Assembly (NCBI RefSeq): GCF_026196735.1
Contig: NZ_JAPHUF010000002.1
Coordinates: 1-64,000 of the forward strand
Reading direction: 5' to 3'
Length of the DNA: 64,000 nt
Source: Sulfurimonas sp.
GTDB lineage: Bacteria; Campylobacterota; Campylobacteria; Campylobacterales; Sulfurimonadaceae
Below are positions 40,561 to 50,396 of this stretch, one piece after another. Under the pieces are notes generated by a model, which searched no databases, was not told the DNA's origin, and worked only from the letters and a program-made list of their open reading frames with translations. The position numbers were made by a program, and so were the translations under genes. How positions within the stretch are numbered: position 1 is the first letter of the stretch; every line of letters starts with the position of its first letter.

Positions 40561-41102
40561 TTATTATCTCCGTCTAATACTAGAGTTTTGATGTTGTGAT
40601 TAGTGTATATGCATAAATCAGCAGCTATACTTAAGCTCTCTCGCACCAGTTCCTCTTCATCTAGATTTGCATGCTTTTTAAGTGCGCGAGCAGCAGATAT
40701 GGCATGGTTTCCGCCACTGCCGATAGATGCAATCTCTCCATCTTCAGGCTCTACTACATCACCGTTTCCTGTAAGTATGAAAATATGCTCATTGTTTAAA
40801 ACAATCATCATGGCTTCTAAACGGCGAAGAACTTTGTCTTTTCTCCAAGCTTTAGAAAACTCAATAACCGACTTTAAAATATCGCCTTTTTTATCTTCTA
40901 AAAACTCTTCAAACATGTCAAAAAGGTTAAAAGCATCAGCAGTACTTCCTGCAAAACCAGCTAAGATTTTGCCTTTATGAAGTGTTCGGATTTTTGTAGC
41001 ATTAGCTTTTAAAACCGAATCTCCAAAAGTAACTTGCCCATCTCCACCAATTACAGCTCTATTTTTGCCTTTGTAGGCAAGTATTGTAGTAGCATCAAAC
41101 AT
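40557..41102 (-). CDS. hslV: HslVU protease peptidase subunit HslV
   Basis: [24 protein letters not shown]. Confidence 0.96.
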   Translation of the reverse strand: MFDATTILAYKGKNRAVIGGDGQVTFGDSVLKANATKIRTLHKGKILAGFAGSTADAFNLFDMFEEFLEDKKGDILKSVIEFSKAWRKDKVLRRLEAMMIVLNNEHIFILTGNGDVVEPEDGEIASIGSGGNHAISAARALKKHANLDEEELVRESLSIAADLCIYTNHNIKTLVLDGDNK

Positions 41103-41104
41103 AA

Positions 41105-41188
41105 TTATCTGTCTCCTTGAGTCGGAAGTAATTCCGCTTCAATTCCTCTCACTGAAGCTACGCCTATTGGCGAGAATATATATTTCAT
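41105..41188 (-). other. 27-codon ORF / double-hairpin repeat copy B ([27 protein letters not shown])
   Basis: Starts 3 nt after rplI stop, ends 2 nt before hslV ATG; near-identical to copy A. Confidence 0.7.
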
Positions 41189-41191
41189 ATA

Positions 41192-41638
41192 CTATTCGCC
41201 CTGTACATCTACATGTAGTACAGCATGAAGACCATGTCCTAATTTAAAATCTAAATCATGCTCGCCAATTGTTTTAATAAGCGATTTTTCATTAATATGT
41301 TTTTTATCAATTTCAATATCGTGTTGCTCTTTTAGTGCAGTAGCAATTTCATCTTTTGTAACTGAACCAAAAAGGTGACCGTTTTGACCAAGTTTTTTAG
41401 TGATAATTATCTCAGCTTTATCAAGTTTCACGGCAAGTTCTTTTAAAGATGCTATTTCAGCCGCTAATTCTGCAGCTGCTATTTTTTCATTCTCTTTGTG
41501 TTGTTCTAAAACCTCACTCGTTGCAAGTTTAGCAAACCCTTTTCCTATAAGAAAATTTTTCCCATAACCATCTTTAACTTCTTTTACTTCACCTTTTTTA
41601 CCAAGGCTTTTTACATCTTTAATTAATAATACTTTCAA
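41192..41638 (-). CDS. rplI: 50S ribosomal protein L9
   Basis: MKVLLIKDVKSLGKKGEVKEVKDGYGKNFLI. Confidence 0.97.
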   Translation of the reverse strand: MKVLLIKDVKSLGKKGEVKEVKDGYGKNFLIGKGFAKLATSEVLEQHKENEKIAAAELAAEIASLKELAVKLDKAEIIITKKLGQNGHLFGSVTKDEIATALKEQHDIEIDKKHINEKSLIKTIGEHDLDFKLGHGLHAVLHVDVQGE

Positions 41639-41647
41639 ATTTTATCC

Positions 41648-42385
41648 TTATCTTTGTATTTCGCCATGGTAAGAAACTATGCCATTTGTAAAATTTCCTA
41701 TTTTCGCATAACCTGAATCAGTTAAAATTCTAGCAACATGTGCACTTCTGCTTCCTACATGACAATAAAGGATGATATTTTCATTTTTATCAAGTTTTGC
41801 TTCTTCTAAAGTTGGGAAGAAACTACTAGTCGGTATCAGTACATCTGCACCTTTGATATGACCCATTTGCCACTCCATGTGCTCTCTAACATCAACAAGT
41901 TTAAAATCAACCATGCCAAGCTCTCTGGCTTCTAAAAGTGATACCACTTCATCTGAGTCTAATTCACTTTTATTTACTAGCATTGCAGCTTCTTCTTGAG
42001 TTAAACCACGAGAGTGTGTATGAGCTACTTCTTCCATACCAAGTTCAATTCTTTTGTTTGCCGCAAATTCAGGAGTTACAAAAATTCCGCAATGACAAGA
42101 ACCTGTTTCAGGAATTTCTTTTTCTATTGCAGGTTTACACGGGCAGATTCTATCATCAACACTTTTAGGTTTGTCTCCACTGTCATCAACCATAAAACAA
42201 GGGCAAAATCTTTTGTTGTACATCATCTTGTTTCTAGCAAGACCCATCTGTACACCTTCGTTTACTTCAACTTGAGGGTTGTAAACCCAGCCAAATTGTT
42301 TATTTACTTTATCGGTAAATTTAATAGTTTTTTCCATCTCAGCTTTGAACTCCGGAGAGTTCATGTCTATTTTAATAATGCTCAT
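41648..42385 (-). CDS. Ferredoxin-thioredoxin reductase catalytic domain fused to C-terminal rhodanese
   Basis: NKRFCPCFMV...DRICPCKPA...GSCHCGIFV (FTR Cys motifs); FKLVDVREHMEWQMGHIKGA...ILYCHVGSRSAHVA (rhodanese). Confidence 0.88.
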   Translation of the reverse strand: MSIIKIDMNSPEFKAEMEKTIKFTDKVNKQFGWVYNPQVEVNEGVQMGLARNKMMYNKRFCPCFMVDDSGDKPKSVDDRICPCKPAIEKEIPETGSCHCGIFVTPEFAANKRIELGMEEVAHTHSRGLTQEEAAMLVNKSELDSDEVVSLLEARELGMVDFKLVDVREHMEWQMGHIKGADVLIPTSSFFPTLEEAKLDKNENIILYCHVGSRSAHVARILTDSGYAKIGNFTNGIVSYHGEIQR

Positions 42386-42396
42386 AATATTTCCTT

Positions 42397-43632
42397 TTAT
42401 TTATTTCTTTTTTTACCTGCAATAATTCTTCTTAGAGCATTTAATCTTATAAAACCTTCTGCATCTTTTTGGTTATAAACTTCATCCTCTTCAAATGTTG
42501 AGTGTGCTTCAGAATATAATGACATATCTGATTCTCTTCCAACTACTTCTACATTGCCTTTGTAAAGTTTTAATTTAACATTTCCTTGAACATATTTTTG
42601 TGTTGTATCAATAGCAGCTTGAAGCATTTCTCTCTCAGGAGTGAACCAAAATCCATTATAAATAAGTTCAGAATATTTAGCAATCATGCCATCTTTCATG
42701 TGAGCTTCTTCTCTATCTAATGTGATAGATTCAATTGCTCTATGAGCTTTTAGCATAATAGTTCCACCCGGAGTCTCATAACATCCACGAGCTTTCATAC
42801 CAACAAATCTATTCTCAACAATGTCAATTCTTCCAATACCGTGCTTGTTTCCATACTCATTAAGAGTTCTAAGCAGTGTTGCTGGTGACATCTCTGTACC
42901 GTTTATAGAAATTGGATCACCATTTTTGTATCCAATTGTTATGTATTCTTTTTCATCTGGAGCATTTTCAGGAGAGTTTGACCACAGCCACATTGATTCT
43001 TCTGGTTCATTCATTGGGTCTTCTAAATGAAGCCCTTCATAAGATATATGAAGTAAGTTAGCATCCATTGAGTACGGACTTACTGTTGGATTTCCATCTT
43101 TGTCAATATGTTTAGCATCAATATCAATGCCATGCTCTCTTGCATAAGAGAGTAGTTTTTCTCTTGAGTTTAAATCCCATTCTCTCCAAGGTGCTATAAC
43201 TGTAATATCAGGGTTTAACCCCAAATATCCAAGCTCAAATCTTACTTGATCGTTTCCTTTTCCAGTTGCCCCGTGGCTTACCGCATCTGCACCCATTTTT
43301 TTTGCAATTTCAATTTGTTTTTTTGCTATAAGCGGTCTTGCGATAGAAGTACCTAAAAGATATTCACCCTCATAAATAGCATTTGCTCTAAACATAGGGA
43401 AAACATAATCTTTTACAAACTCTTCTTGCACATCAAGAATAAAAATATTTTCTGGTTTAATACCATTGTCAAGTGCTTTTTGACGAGCGGGTTCTACCTC
43501 TTCGCCTTGACCTAAATCAGCTGTAAATGTAATAACTTCAGCTTGATATTCTTCTTGCAGCCATTTTAAAATAACACTAGTGTCAAGTCCGCCAGAATAT
43601 GCCAAGACTACTTTTTTAACTTCTTTTTTCAT
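42397..43632 (-). CDS. argG: Argininosuccinate synthase
   Basis: [39 protein letters not shown]. Confidence 0.97.
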   Translation of the reverse strand: MKKEVKKVVLAYSGGLDTSVILKWLQEEYQAEVITFTADLGQGEEVEPARQKALDNGIKPENIFILDVQEEFVKDYVFPMFRANAIYEGEYLLGTSIARPLIAKKQIEIAKKMGADAVSHGATGKGNDQVRFELGYLGLNPDITVIAPWREWDLNSREKLLSYAREHGIDIDAKHIDKDGNPTVSPYSMDANLLHISYEGLHLEDPMNEPEESMWLWSNSPENAPDEKEYITIGYKNGDPISINGTEMSPATLLRTLNEYGNKHGIGRIDIVENRFVGMKARGCYETPGGTIMLKAHRAIESITLDREEAHMKDGMIAKYSELIYNGFWFTPEREMLQAAIDTTQKYVQGNVKLKLYKGNVEVVGRESDMSLYSEAHSTFEEDEVYNQKDAEGFIRLNALRRIIAGKKRNK

Positions 43633-43781
43633 ATAGAAAACCCTTATCAGATAAATAATAATCGCGAGTTTACTATAAAATATATTAAAAAATGGTTAGT
43701 GGAAATTTTATACATTAAACATAAAGTTTAATATATATATGTTTATATAAGATATTTGGAGGATATCTCAAAAGGGTAAAT

Positions 43782-44159
43782 TTACCCTACTGAGTCAAAT
43801 AAGATGCCGGTTACTTCTTGCATTTTTGGAAGAAAATCTGCTGCTTGCTCTGCAGGAAACCTTCTTATCATTTTGCTCGTTTCTGATTCTATTACTGAAA
43901 CAAAAAATACATCCTGTGAGTCAACACCAAATTTTATATTTGTATTCATTGGAGCTAATGCTTTATTTAATTGATCTACTAAATCTTTTACCTGCTCTTT
44001 TGAATTTATTTGTTGAGAACTTGCTACGCTCCCTTTTTGTATCTCTTTTACCACATCCACTTTTTGCACAGGCTGCTGCGCTTGAGCCACTCGTCCTTGA
44101 GCTTCTGATGAGTTCATCTGAGACTGTTGTTGTTTCGCTACATTTGCTATGCCGTCCAT
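43782..44159 (-). CDS. flaG: FlaG family flagellar protein
   Basis: LNKALAPMNTNIKFGVDSQDVFFVSVIESETSKMIRRFPAEQAADFL; ATG 44159 with SD AAGGAGC. Confidence 0.87.
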   Translation of the reverse strand: MDGIANVAKQQQSQMNSSEAQGRVAQAQQPVQKVDVVKEIQKGSVASSQQINSKEQVKDLVDQLNKALAPMNTNIKFGVDSQDVFFVSVIESETSKMIRRFPAEQAADFLPKMQEVTGILFDSVG

Positions 44160-44248
44160 GACTTGCTCCTTATTTAAAATAATGTTATTACACACCATAT
44201 CGTCAAGTAAAAAAATAACTTTAGTAAAATATGTAAAAAAATTCAATT

Positions 44249-45493
44249 TTGTTATTTTTATCTTTTTTTTATGATAATCTTCCATTTATGAATGAGTATA
44301 TTAAATTATTAAAATCTGAAGATGTTTTAAGACGATTGTCTATTATTCAGCTAATCGCATATTTTGGTGCATGGTTTAGCAATGTAGCAATATACACACT
44401 TTTGCTGGATATGAATGTGTCAGCTGAAGTCATAGCTTTTGTCGCAATGCTGCACTTTTTATCCGGAGTAGTTCAAGCTCCTCTTTCAGGTTCCATAATA
44501 GATAGCATGAAACCTAAAAAACTTATGTTGATTTTGATTACATTTGAAATATTTGCAACACTGTTTTTGGTTCTTATAAATGAAGTCTCTGATTTATGGC
44601 TACTTTACATCCTAATATTTATAAAAATGGCGGCTGCGAGCTTTTACTTTACAACAGAGATGTCACTTCTGCCAAAACTACTTGATGGACATAAGCTGCA
44701 AAAAGCAAATGAGATTCACTCTATTATATGGTCATTTTCATACACTTTAGGGATGGCACTTGGCGGATTTGTTGTTTATTGGCTGGGAGTAAAAGTGGCA
44801 TTTGTTTTAGATGCTTTTATGTTTGTTATTGGATTCGTACTCTTATATAACCTAGATGTAAAAGTGGAATTTATTAAGAGCAGTGAAAACTTGCTTGAGA
44901 TGATGCGTGATACTTTTAGATACTTAAAAAGATTTCCGCATGCTTTTCATTTGATGCTTATTCACGCTTTTGTCGGTTTAACAGCGTTTGATGCTTTAGT
45001 AGCTTTAATGGTTGATAAATATTATGCTTCTATCATAGCAACATCTTTGGCACTTGGACTTCTCCATGCTTCAAGAGCCTTAGGTCTGGTTTTTGGCCCT
45101 ATAATCCTTAGTAAGTGGATAAACAATAAAAGATTGACTTATCTATTTGTTTTTCAAGCATTGGCTATCTGGTTATGGGCAGTTTTAATGAAAGATTTCT
45201 ACATGTCAATAGCAGCAAGTGTCGTAGTTGGGCTATTTACAACAACTTTATGGTCATATACTTACACGCTGCTTCAAAAAAATATAGAACAAAAATACTA
45301 TGGCAGAATAGTGGCATACAATGACATGTTGTTTTTAAGTTCGGCGGCATTTACATCATTTATGATTGGTTTTTTAGCCGGAGATGGTTTTTCATTGGAG
45401 TTTATTACCTTTTTAATAGGCCTTGGATTTATCATTGGCGGAGTCTATTTTGCCTGGATTTTAAAGAGTCAAAATATTAAAGATGTTCAATGA
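44249..45493 (+). CDS. MFS transporter
   Basis: About 12 TM segments; MFS-type N-half. Confidence 0.82.
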   Translation: MLFLSFFYDNLPFMNEYIKLLKSEDVLRRLSIIQLIAYFGAWFSNVAIYTLLLDMNVSAEVIAFVAMLHFLSGVVQAPLSGSIIDSMKPKKLMLILITFEIFATLFLVLINEVSDLWLLYILIFIKMAAASFYFTTEMSLLPKLLDGHKLQKANEIHSIIWSFSYTLGMALGGFVVYWLGVKVAFVLDAFMFVIGFVLLYNLDVKVEFIKSSENLLEMMRDTFRYLKRFPHAFHLMLIHAFVGLTAFDALVALMVDKYYASIIATSLALGLLHASRALGLVFGPIILSKWINNKRLTYLFVFQALAIWLWAVLMKDFYMSIAASVVVGLFTTTLWSYTYTLLQKNIEQKYYGRIVAYNDMLFLSSAAFTSFMIGFLAGDGFSLEFITFLIGLGFIIGGVYFAWILKSQNIKDVQ

Positions 45494-45658
45494 TTTCATT
45501 TAAATATTGAAGTATTTTAAAAGTTTAAAATAAGAGTGAAATAAAATAAACCTTTTATCGCATTTTCTTATAAATTAAAATTAATCTTATTTTCACATCT
45601 TTTGTTATGTTTTAAAAAGATATCCTTAATCATATTTGATAGTTGTATCGAGGTTATG

Positions 45659-46522
45659 ATGAAAGAAATTATTTCAATATACAAAAAACAACGCCCTTTT
45701 ATAGAAAATTCCCTTAAAGCTATGATAGATGGCATTGACTTAACTCAATATGACGAGATGAAAGATAAGGCGATATTTTCTCTGCTTCCTGCACTTAAAG
45801 CCACATATAAAATAAATGAAAAATATAAACAGTCTACTCCCGTATATATGTGCGAAGGGGTTAATCAAGACTCTTTAGGATTGGATATGTCTCATTTTCT
45901 TTCTCGTATACAATTTAGTGAAGAAAATATTTACATATCAAATAGTTATGTTAATTCAAGAAGTGCAACACCTTATATTACAGTTGTAATACATGTTAAC
46001 AACGAATATTTAGTCTATGATTTTGAGTTGTTTGCGCTATTAAAAGAGCTTATGCTGATTGAAGGGGATAAATTTTTTAGTAAATTTACACAAGCTTTTT
46101 ACGGTTTCTTTGGATTTTTACTTATTTTGTTTTCTGTGGGCTTGATAGCTTATGCTATTTTTATTATCTATGATGTAATCTCAAATGAGAACAAAGAGAT
46201 ACTTTCGGGCTTTTTTCGTTCAATAATAGCCTTAACACTAGGCCTTGCCATATTTGATTTGGCAAAAACTATTTTAGAGCATGAGGTGTTTTATAAAGAG
46301 CTTAGTCGAAGTTATAATCTAGAAAATAAACTTCTGGCACGATTTTTAATTTCAATTGTTATAGCACTTTCTATCGAAGCATTAATGGTTGTTTTCAAAA
46401 TAGTTCTTAGTGATTACTCTCAAATGCTTCATGCTTTTTATCTTATCGCAGGAATCGGAATTATGATTTTATCTTTAAGTGTTTTTATATTTACTATGCG
46501 TTACCACGGAAACAAAAACTGA
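45659..46522 (+). CDS. Hypothetical multi-TM membrane protein
   Basis: Soluble N-term with four hydrophobic segments; ATG at 45656/45659 preferred over the TTG-type start at 45602. Confidence 0.7.
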   Translation: MKEIISIYKKQRPFIENSLKAMIDGIDLTQYDEMKDKAIFSLLPALKATYKINEKYKQSTPVYMCEGVNQDSLGLDMSHFLSRIQFSEENIYISNSYVNSRSATPYITVVIHVNNEYLVYDFELFALLKELMLIEGDKFFSKFTQAFYGFFGFLLILFSVGLIAYAIFIIYDVISNENKEILSGFFRSIIALTLGLAIFDLAKTILEHEVFYKELSRSYNLENKLLARFLISIVIALSIEALMVVFKIVLSDYSQMLHAFYLIAGIGIMILSLSVFIFTMRYHGNKN

Positions 46523-46579
46523 TCTTATTTTATTTCAAAGGAAATATAAGATAGAATCCGAAATTGCTAAAGGAAATAG

Positions 46580-46852
46580 ATGATTTATAAATCGAGTATT
46601 GGGGATATAGACTTAAGTAAACTAACTAGACTTTATCCGGCTGCGGTTGTTGAAGTAAATGGTGAGACAGCTGAGATGTCTTTAGAGTGGACGGATATGA
46701 ACGCTGATAAAGTAAATGTAATATCATTCGTTTTAGTTTTTGATTTTACATCCCCAAAAGAGGAAGTTAGAGATAAAAAAGAGCTGCATTTTGAAACAAA
46801 AGATGAACTTATAACAACTATGACAGAGGTAGCACAATTTTTCAAAGACTAA
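46580..46852 (+). CDS. Hypothetical protein
   Basis: 90 aa ORF with SD (aaaggaaat) upstream. Confidence 0.65.
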   Translation: MIYKSSIGDIDLSKLTRLYPAAVVEVNGETAEMSLEWTDMNADKVNVISFVLVFDFTSPKEEVRDKKELHFETKDELITTMTEVAQFFKD

Positions 46853-48165
46853 TCTCTAGTGACACAAAAAAAGTATTCTCTATTGCAATACCGGCCGCAC
46901 TAAAACATTTAGTAGATATTCTTCAAGTTCTTATTGACATGTTGATGGTTGGTATGGTCAGCGTATCAGCCTTAGCCGCTGTTGGTATGAGTATGCAGTT
47001 TATGATGATAATAAATGTACTTATGACACTTTATGTTGTCGGTGGAAATGCACTTATATCAAGATTTATAGGTCAAGGCAGAAAAAAAAGGGCATCTGCA
47101 CTTCTTTATTCACTTGGAATATTTGCAGTTGTACTTTCTCTGTTTGTAACCATCGGCGGATATATGGGTAGTGAGGCTATCTACACTTTGATGGGTGCCC
47201 AGCCGGATGTTGTAGAGCAGGGCTCCCTCTATTTTAAAATACTCTCACTCGGGATAGTAGTTGTTTTTATTGATACGCTTCTGTACAATGCACTCTCAGC
47301 TGCGGGGGATACCAAAAGCTCCTTATATATCAAGCTTCTTTCAGCAGCTATAAATGCTTTTTTAAACTATGTTTTCATCTTTGGTCATTACGGCTTTGAA
47401 GCAATGGGAATTGAAGGTGCTGCTTACGCAACGGTAATTGCATACTGTTTTAATGTCGTAGCCTACTTTTTACTGATAAAAAAACCACATGCGAAATTAA
47501 ATATTATCCCTATTGTCCGCATGAAGGACTTGATAAGAGTCTGGCATGTCGGTTGGAGTGCTGCACTTGACCGTGGAGTCTCAAGCATGTCATTTTTAGT
47601 TTTTGTTTCTATAATCGCAGCCTATGGAACTGCAGAACTTGCCGGTTATCAGGTTGGGCTTCGTATAGAAGGCATAGCATTTATGCCGGGATTTGGGTTT
47701 GCTATTGCTGCTATGGCATTGGTTGGACAAAGCTTGGGCGCAAACAATAAAGACAAAGCTTACAATATGGGCGTAATAAGCGGAAGAATTGCTTATGTTT
47801 TTATGGGAAGTGTTGGATTAGTTCTAATCCTGTTTCCAGAGTTTTTAGTCAGTTTTTTTACAAAAGATGCCGCAACTATAGCAGTTGCTTCTTATTATCT
47901 TATACTTGTTGGGTTGGCGCAAATCCCTTTGGCTATTATGTTCGTTTACTCAGGAGCACTAAGAGGCGCAGGAGCAACTAAGACTACACTTAAAGTAAAT
48001 GTATTGTCACTTTGGATTTTTAGAGTCATCCCATCTTATATAGCATATAAAATGGGATATGGCATTATTGTTATATTTGTGATTATGAACATTGAAACTC
48101 TTATAAAAGGGATAATCTATTGGCGTATTTATAAAAATAGAACCTGGTTGGAGACTAAAGTTTAA
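46837..48165 (+). CDS. MATE family efflux transporter (start uncertain)
   Basis: VFSIAIPAALKHLVDILQVLIDMLMVGMVSV; first ATG (46939) would truncate TM1; frame open from 46807. Confidence 0.85.
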   Translation: MFQRLISSDTKKVFSIAIPAALKHLVDILQVLIDMLMVGMVSVSALAAVGMSMQFMMIINVLMTLYVVGGNALISRFIGQGRKKRASALLYSLGIFAVVLSLFVTIGGYMGSEAIYTLMGAQPDVVEQGSLYFKILSLGIVVVFIDTLLYNALSAAGDTKSSLYIKLLSAAINAFLNYVFIFGHYGFEAMGIEGAAYATVIAYCFNVVAYFLLIKKPHAKLNIIPIVRMKDLIRVWHVGWSAALDRGVSSMSFLVFVSIIAAYGTAELAGYQVGLRIEGIAFMPGFGFAIAAMALVGQSLGANNKDKAYNMGVISGRIAYVFMGSVGLVLILFPEFLVSFFTKDAATIAVASYYLILVGLAQIPLAIMFVYSGALRGAGATKTTLKVNVLSLWIFRVIPSYIAYKMGYGIIVIFVIMNIETLIKGIIYWRIYKNRTWLETKV

Positions 48166-48227
48166 GCATAACATATAAATTTATAGTTGAAAATGATATA
48201 ATCAGCAATCAATTAATTAAAAATAAG

Positions 48228-50396
48228 GTGACTATGACTGTATATCAAAGTAAGCGTAACACATTAATTTTAATTATTGTTGTTTTAGCACTCTCGTGGT
48301 TGATGGGGTATTTTTATTTAAAGTATCAGTTGAATAATTCAATTGCTGAGCGCTTTAAAGACATGTCTTCGAGCACACAAATCCTTTTTAATTTAAATTT
48401 AATACACGACAAAAAGATACTTGATATTGAACTCGATAGGATAGTAGTAGCTGATAATCTGCCAAAAGCTATTGCGGATAGTGATTATGAGCAGATAAAA
48501 TCCATAATATCTCCATTGTATATGCAACTAAAAAGCAAAGAAAGAGAAATAAAGATTCTTACCTTTCGTTCTCCAGAGGGAGTAACACTTTTTCGTGCAC
48601 ATAGGCCAGATTTTTTTGGTGATTTAGTCAATGAAGAAAGAAAGCTTATTGTAGATACAAATAAATTTAAACGCTCATTTAGTGGTTTTGAGATTGGTAA
48701 ACTTGAGATGACATATCGTATAACAAAACCAATATTTTATAAAAGTGTCTATGTTGGTAATGTTGAGTTAGGTATTTCGCCATCAAGATTTATAGAAGAT
48801 TTAAACTCAATATTTAAAACAGATACCGGCATTGTAATTGATAAATCACTCTCCGATATTATGCTTGATAAGGAGATGATACTTGTTAATGATAAGTATG
48901 TTCTCATAGACGCCAATGAGAACTTAAAGAAACATTTTCAGCATAAACATGATGAAGAAGCTGAAGCATATAAAATAGATATGAGCATTCCTCTCAATAA
49001 TCATATTTCACAAACACTAGGGTACTTAATTGTAGGTTTTGATGTATCTGGTATTGTAAAAAGTGACAAAAAGTTTATGGGTAATCTATCTTATTTAATT
49101 GCAATTATGGTTATTATCTTTGGGCTTATTTTGCATAAAGGTTTCGGTGCCGTATTAAAATTATTTTCAGAACAAATATATATAGACCAGCTAACTGGCT
49201 TAAAAAATAGAGAGGCATTAAAAGATGCTCTTGCTTCGGATGACAGGAAGGTTCTTTTTTTAAGCAATATAAAAGAGTTTAGCCTGCTTAATGACTTTTA
49301 TGGTGTACATGTCGGTAATGAGATTCTTATTCAAGTAGCAAATGCTTTTGAAAAGTTTGCCTTAGAGAATGAGTTTAGTGCATTTAGGATTTCATCTGAT
49401 GAATATGTACTGCTAAGACAAGATGACAATTTCGATGACAAAGAGTATAATGTTTTGATTAAAAAGCTTCATAGTGATATCAATTCACTAAAGATTTCTA
49501 TTGATGGCATTGATGATTATATTTCCGTTGAAATATACTCAGGTATTGCATATAGTGATGCCAATACCATGGAAGACGCTCAGATGGCGATAAGAAGGGC
49601 TAAAAAGCAATCTTTGCCGTACTTGATGTATTCACAACATGTAGATACAAAAAAGTTTTCACAAAGCGTTATTGAAATGAAAAAAACTATAAAACATGCA
49701 CTTCAGCATCATAATGTTCTTCCATATTTTCAAGCTATTACAAACAGAGATGGGAAAACTGTAAAATATGAAGCTCTAATGCGTATAGTGGAGTTCAACG
49801 ACGGCAAAAAAAGTATTTTAATGCCGGATAGTTTTTTGGATATAGCAATGCAAAGCGCTCTTTATATAGATTTAGAAAAAGAGATGTTGGAAAAAAGTTT
49901 GCATTTTTTCGCCAATAGAGATGAAAAGATATCTGTAAACTTTTTGCCAAATGATTTTTTTAATCCAGCTGTAATGAACACCTTAATTGACGGTATAAAA
50001 AGTTTTGATTCACCTGATAGAATAGTTGTTGAAATTACTGAGCGCGAAGGTGTAGATGATTTTGCTAGATTGATTACGGTAGTTGAACAATTAAGACGCC
50101 TAGGTGTTCAAATCGCGATTGATGATTTTGGCAGTGGATATGCCAACTACTCACATATATTAAAGATAAAACCTGATTATATTAAGATTGATGGTTCACT
50201 TGTAAAAAATATTGTAACAGATGAAGAGTCAAAAATCTTAGTTAGAAGTATTGTAAACTTTGCAAAAGAGTTAAATATTACAACTATCGCAGAGTTTGTT
50301 GAGAATGAAGATATATATAATCTACTCAAAGAGTATGGCGTGGACGAGTTCCAAGGTTACTACTTTGGCCGTCCTGAGGATTTGATAAACGCTTAA
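48228..50396 (+). CDS. Cache-like sensor with degenerate GGDEF and EAL domain (c-di-GMP phosphodiesterase candidate)
   Basis: DQLTGLKNREAL; FRISSDEYVLL in place of GGDEF; KYEALMRI, DDFGSGYANYSHI, EFVENEDIYNLLKEYGVDEFQGYYFG. Confidence 0.88.
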   Translation: MTMTVYQSKRNTLILIIVVLALSWLMGYFYLKYQLNNSIAERFKDMSSSTQILFNLNLIHDKKILDIELDRIVVADNLPKAIADSDYEQIKSIISPLYMQLKSKEREIKILTFRSPEGVTLFRAHRPDFFGDLVNEERKLIVDTNKFKRSFSGFEIGKLEMTYRITKPIFYKSVYVGNVELGISPSRFIEDLNSIFKTDTGIVIDKSLSDIMLDKEMILVNDKYVLIDANENLKKHFQHKHDEEAEAYKIDMSIPLNNHISQTLGYLIVGFDVSGIVKSDKKFMGNLSYLIAIMVIIFGLILHKGFGAVLKLFSEQIYIDQLTGLKNREALKDALASDDRKVLFLSNIKEFSLLNDFYGVHVGNEILIQVANAFEKFALENEFSAFRISSDEYVLLRQDDNFDDKEYNVLIKKLHSDINSLKISIDGIDDYISVEIYSGIAYSDANTMEDAQMAIRRAKKQSLPYLMYSQHVDTKKFSQSVIEMKKTIKHALQHHNVLPYFQAITNRDGKTVKYEALMRIVEFNDGKKSILMPDSFLDIAMQSALYIDLEKEMLEKSLHFFANRDEKISVNFLPNDFFNPAVMNTLIDGIKSFDSPDRIVVEITEREGVDDFARLITVVEQLRRLGVQIAIDDFGSGYANYSHILKIKPDYIKIDGSLVKNIVTDEESKILVRSIVNFAKELNITTIAEFVENEDIYNLLKEYGVDEFQGYYFGRPEDLINA

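Noticed and set aside
40477-41188. TnpB/IscB omegaRNA or IS200/IS605 remnant
   Set aside because: No transposase or TnpB-like ORF nearby and no recognisable IS end; only the short duplicated unit is present.
42014-42478. 154-aa ORF antisense to the FTR-rhodanese and argG genes
   Set aside because: Overlaps confident CDS on the opposite strand, Phe/Ser-rich composition typical of antisense translation.
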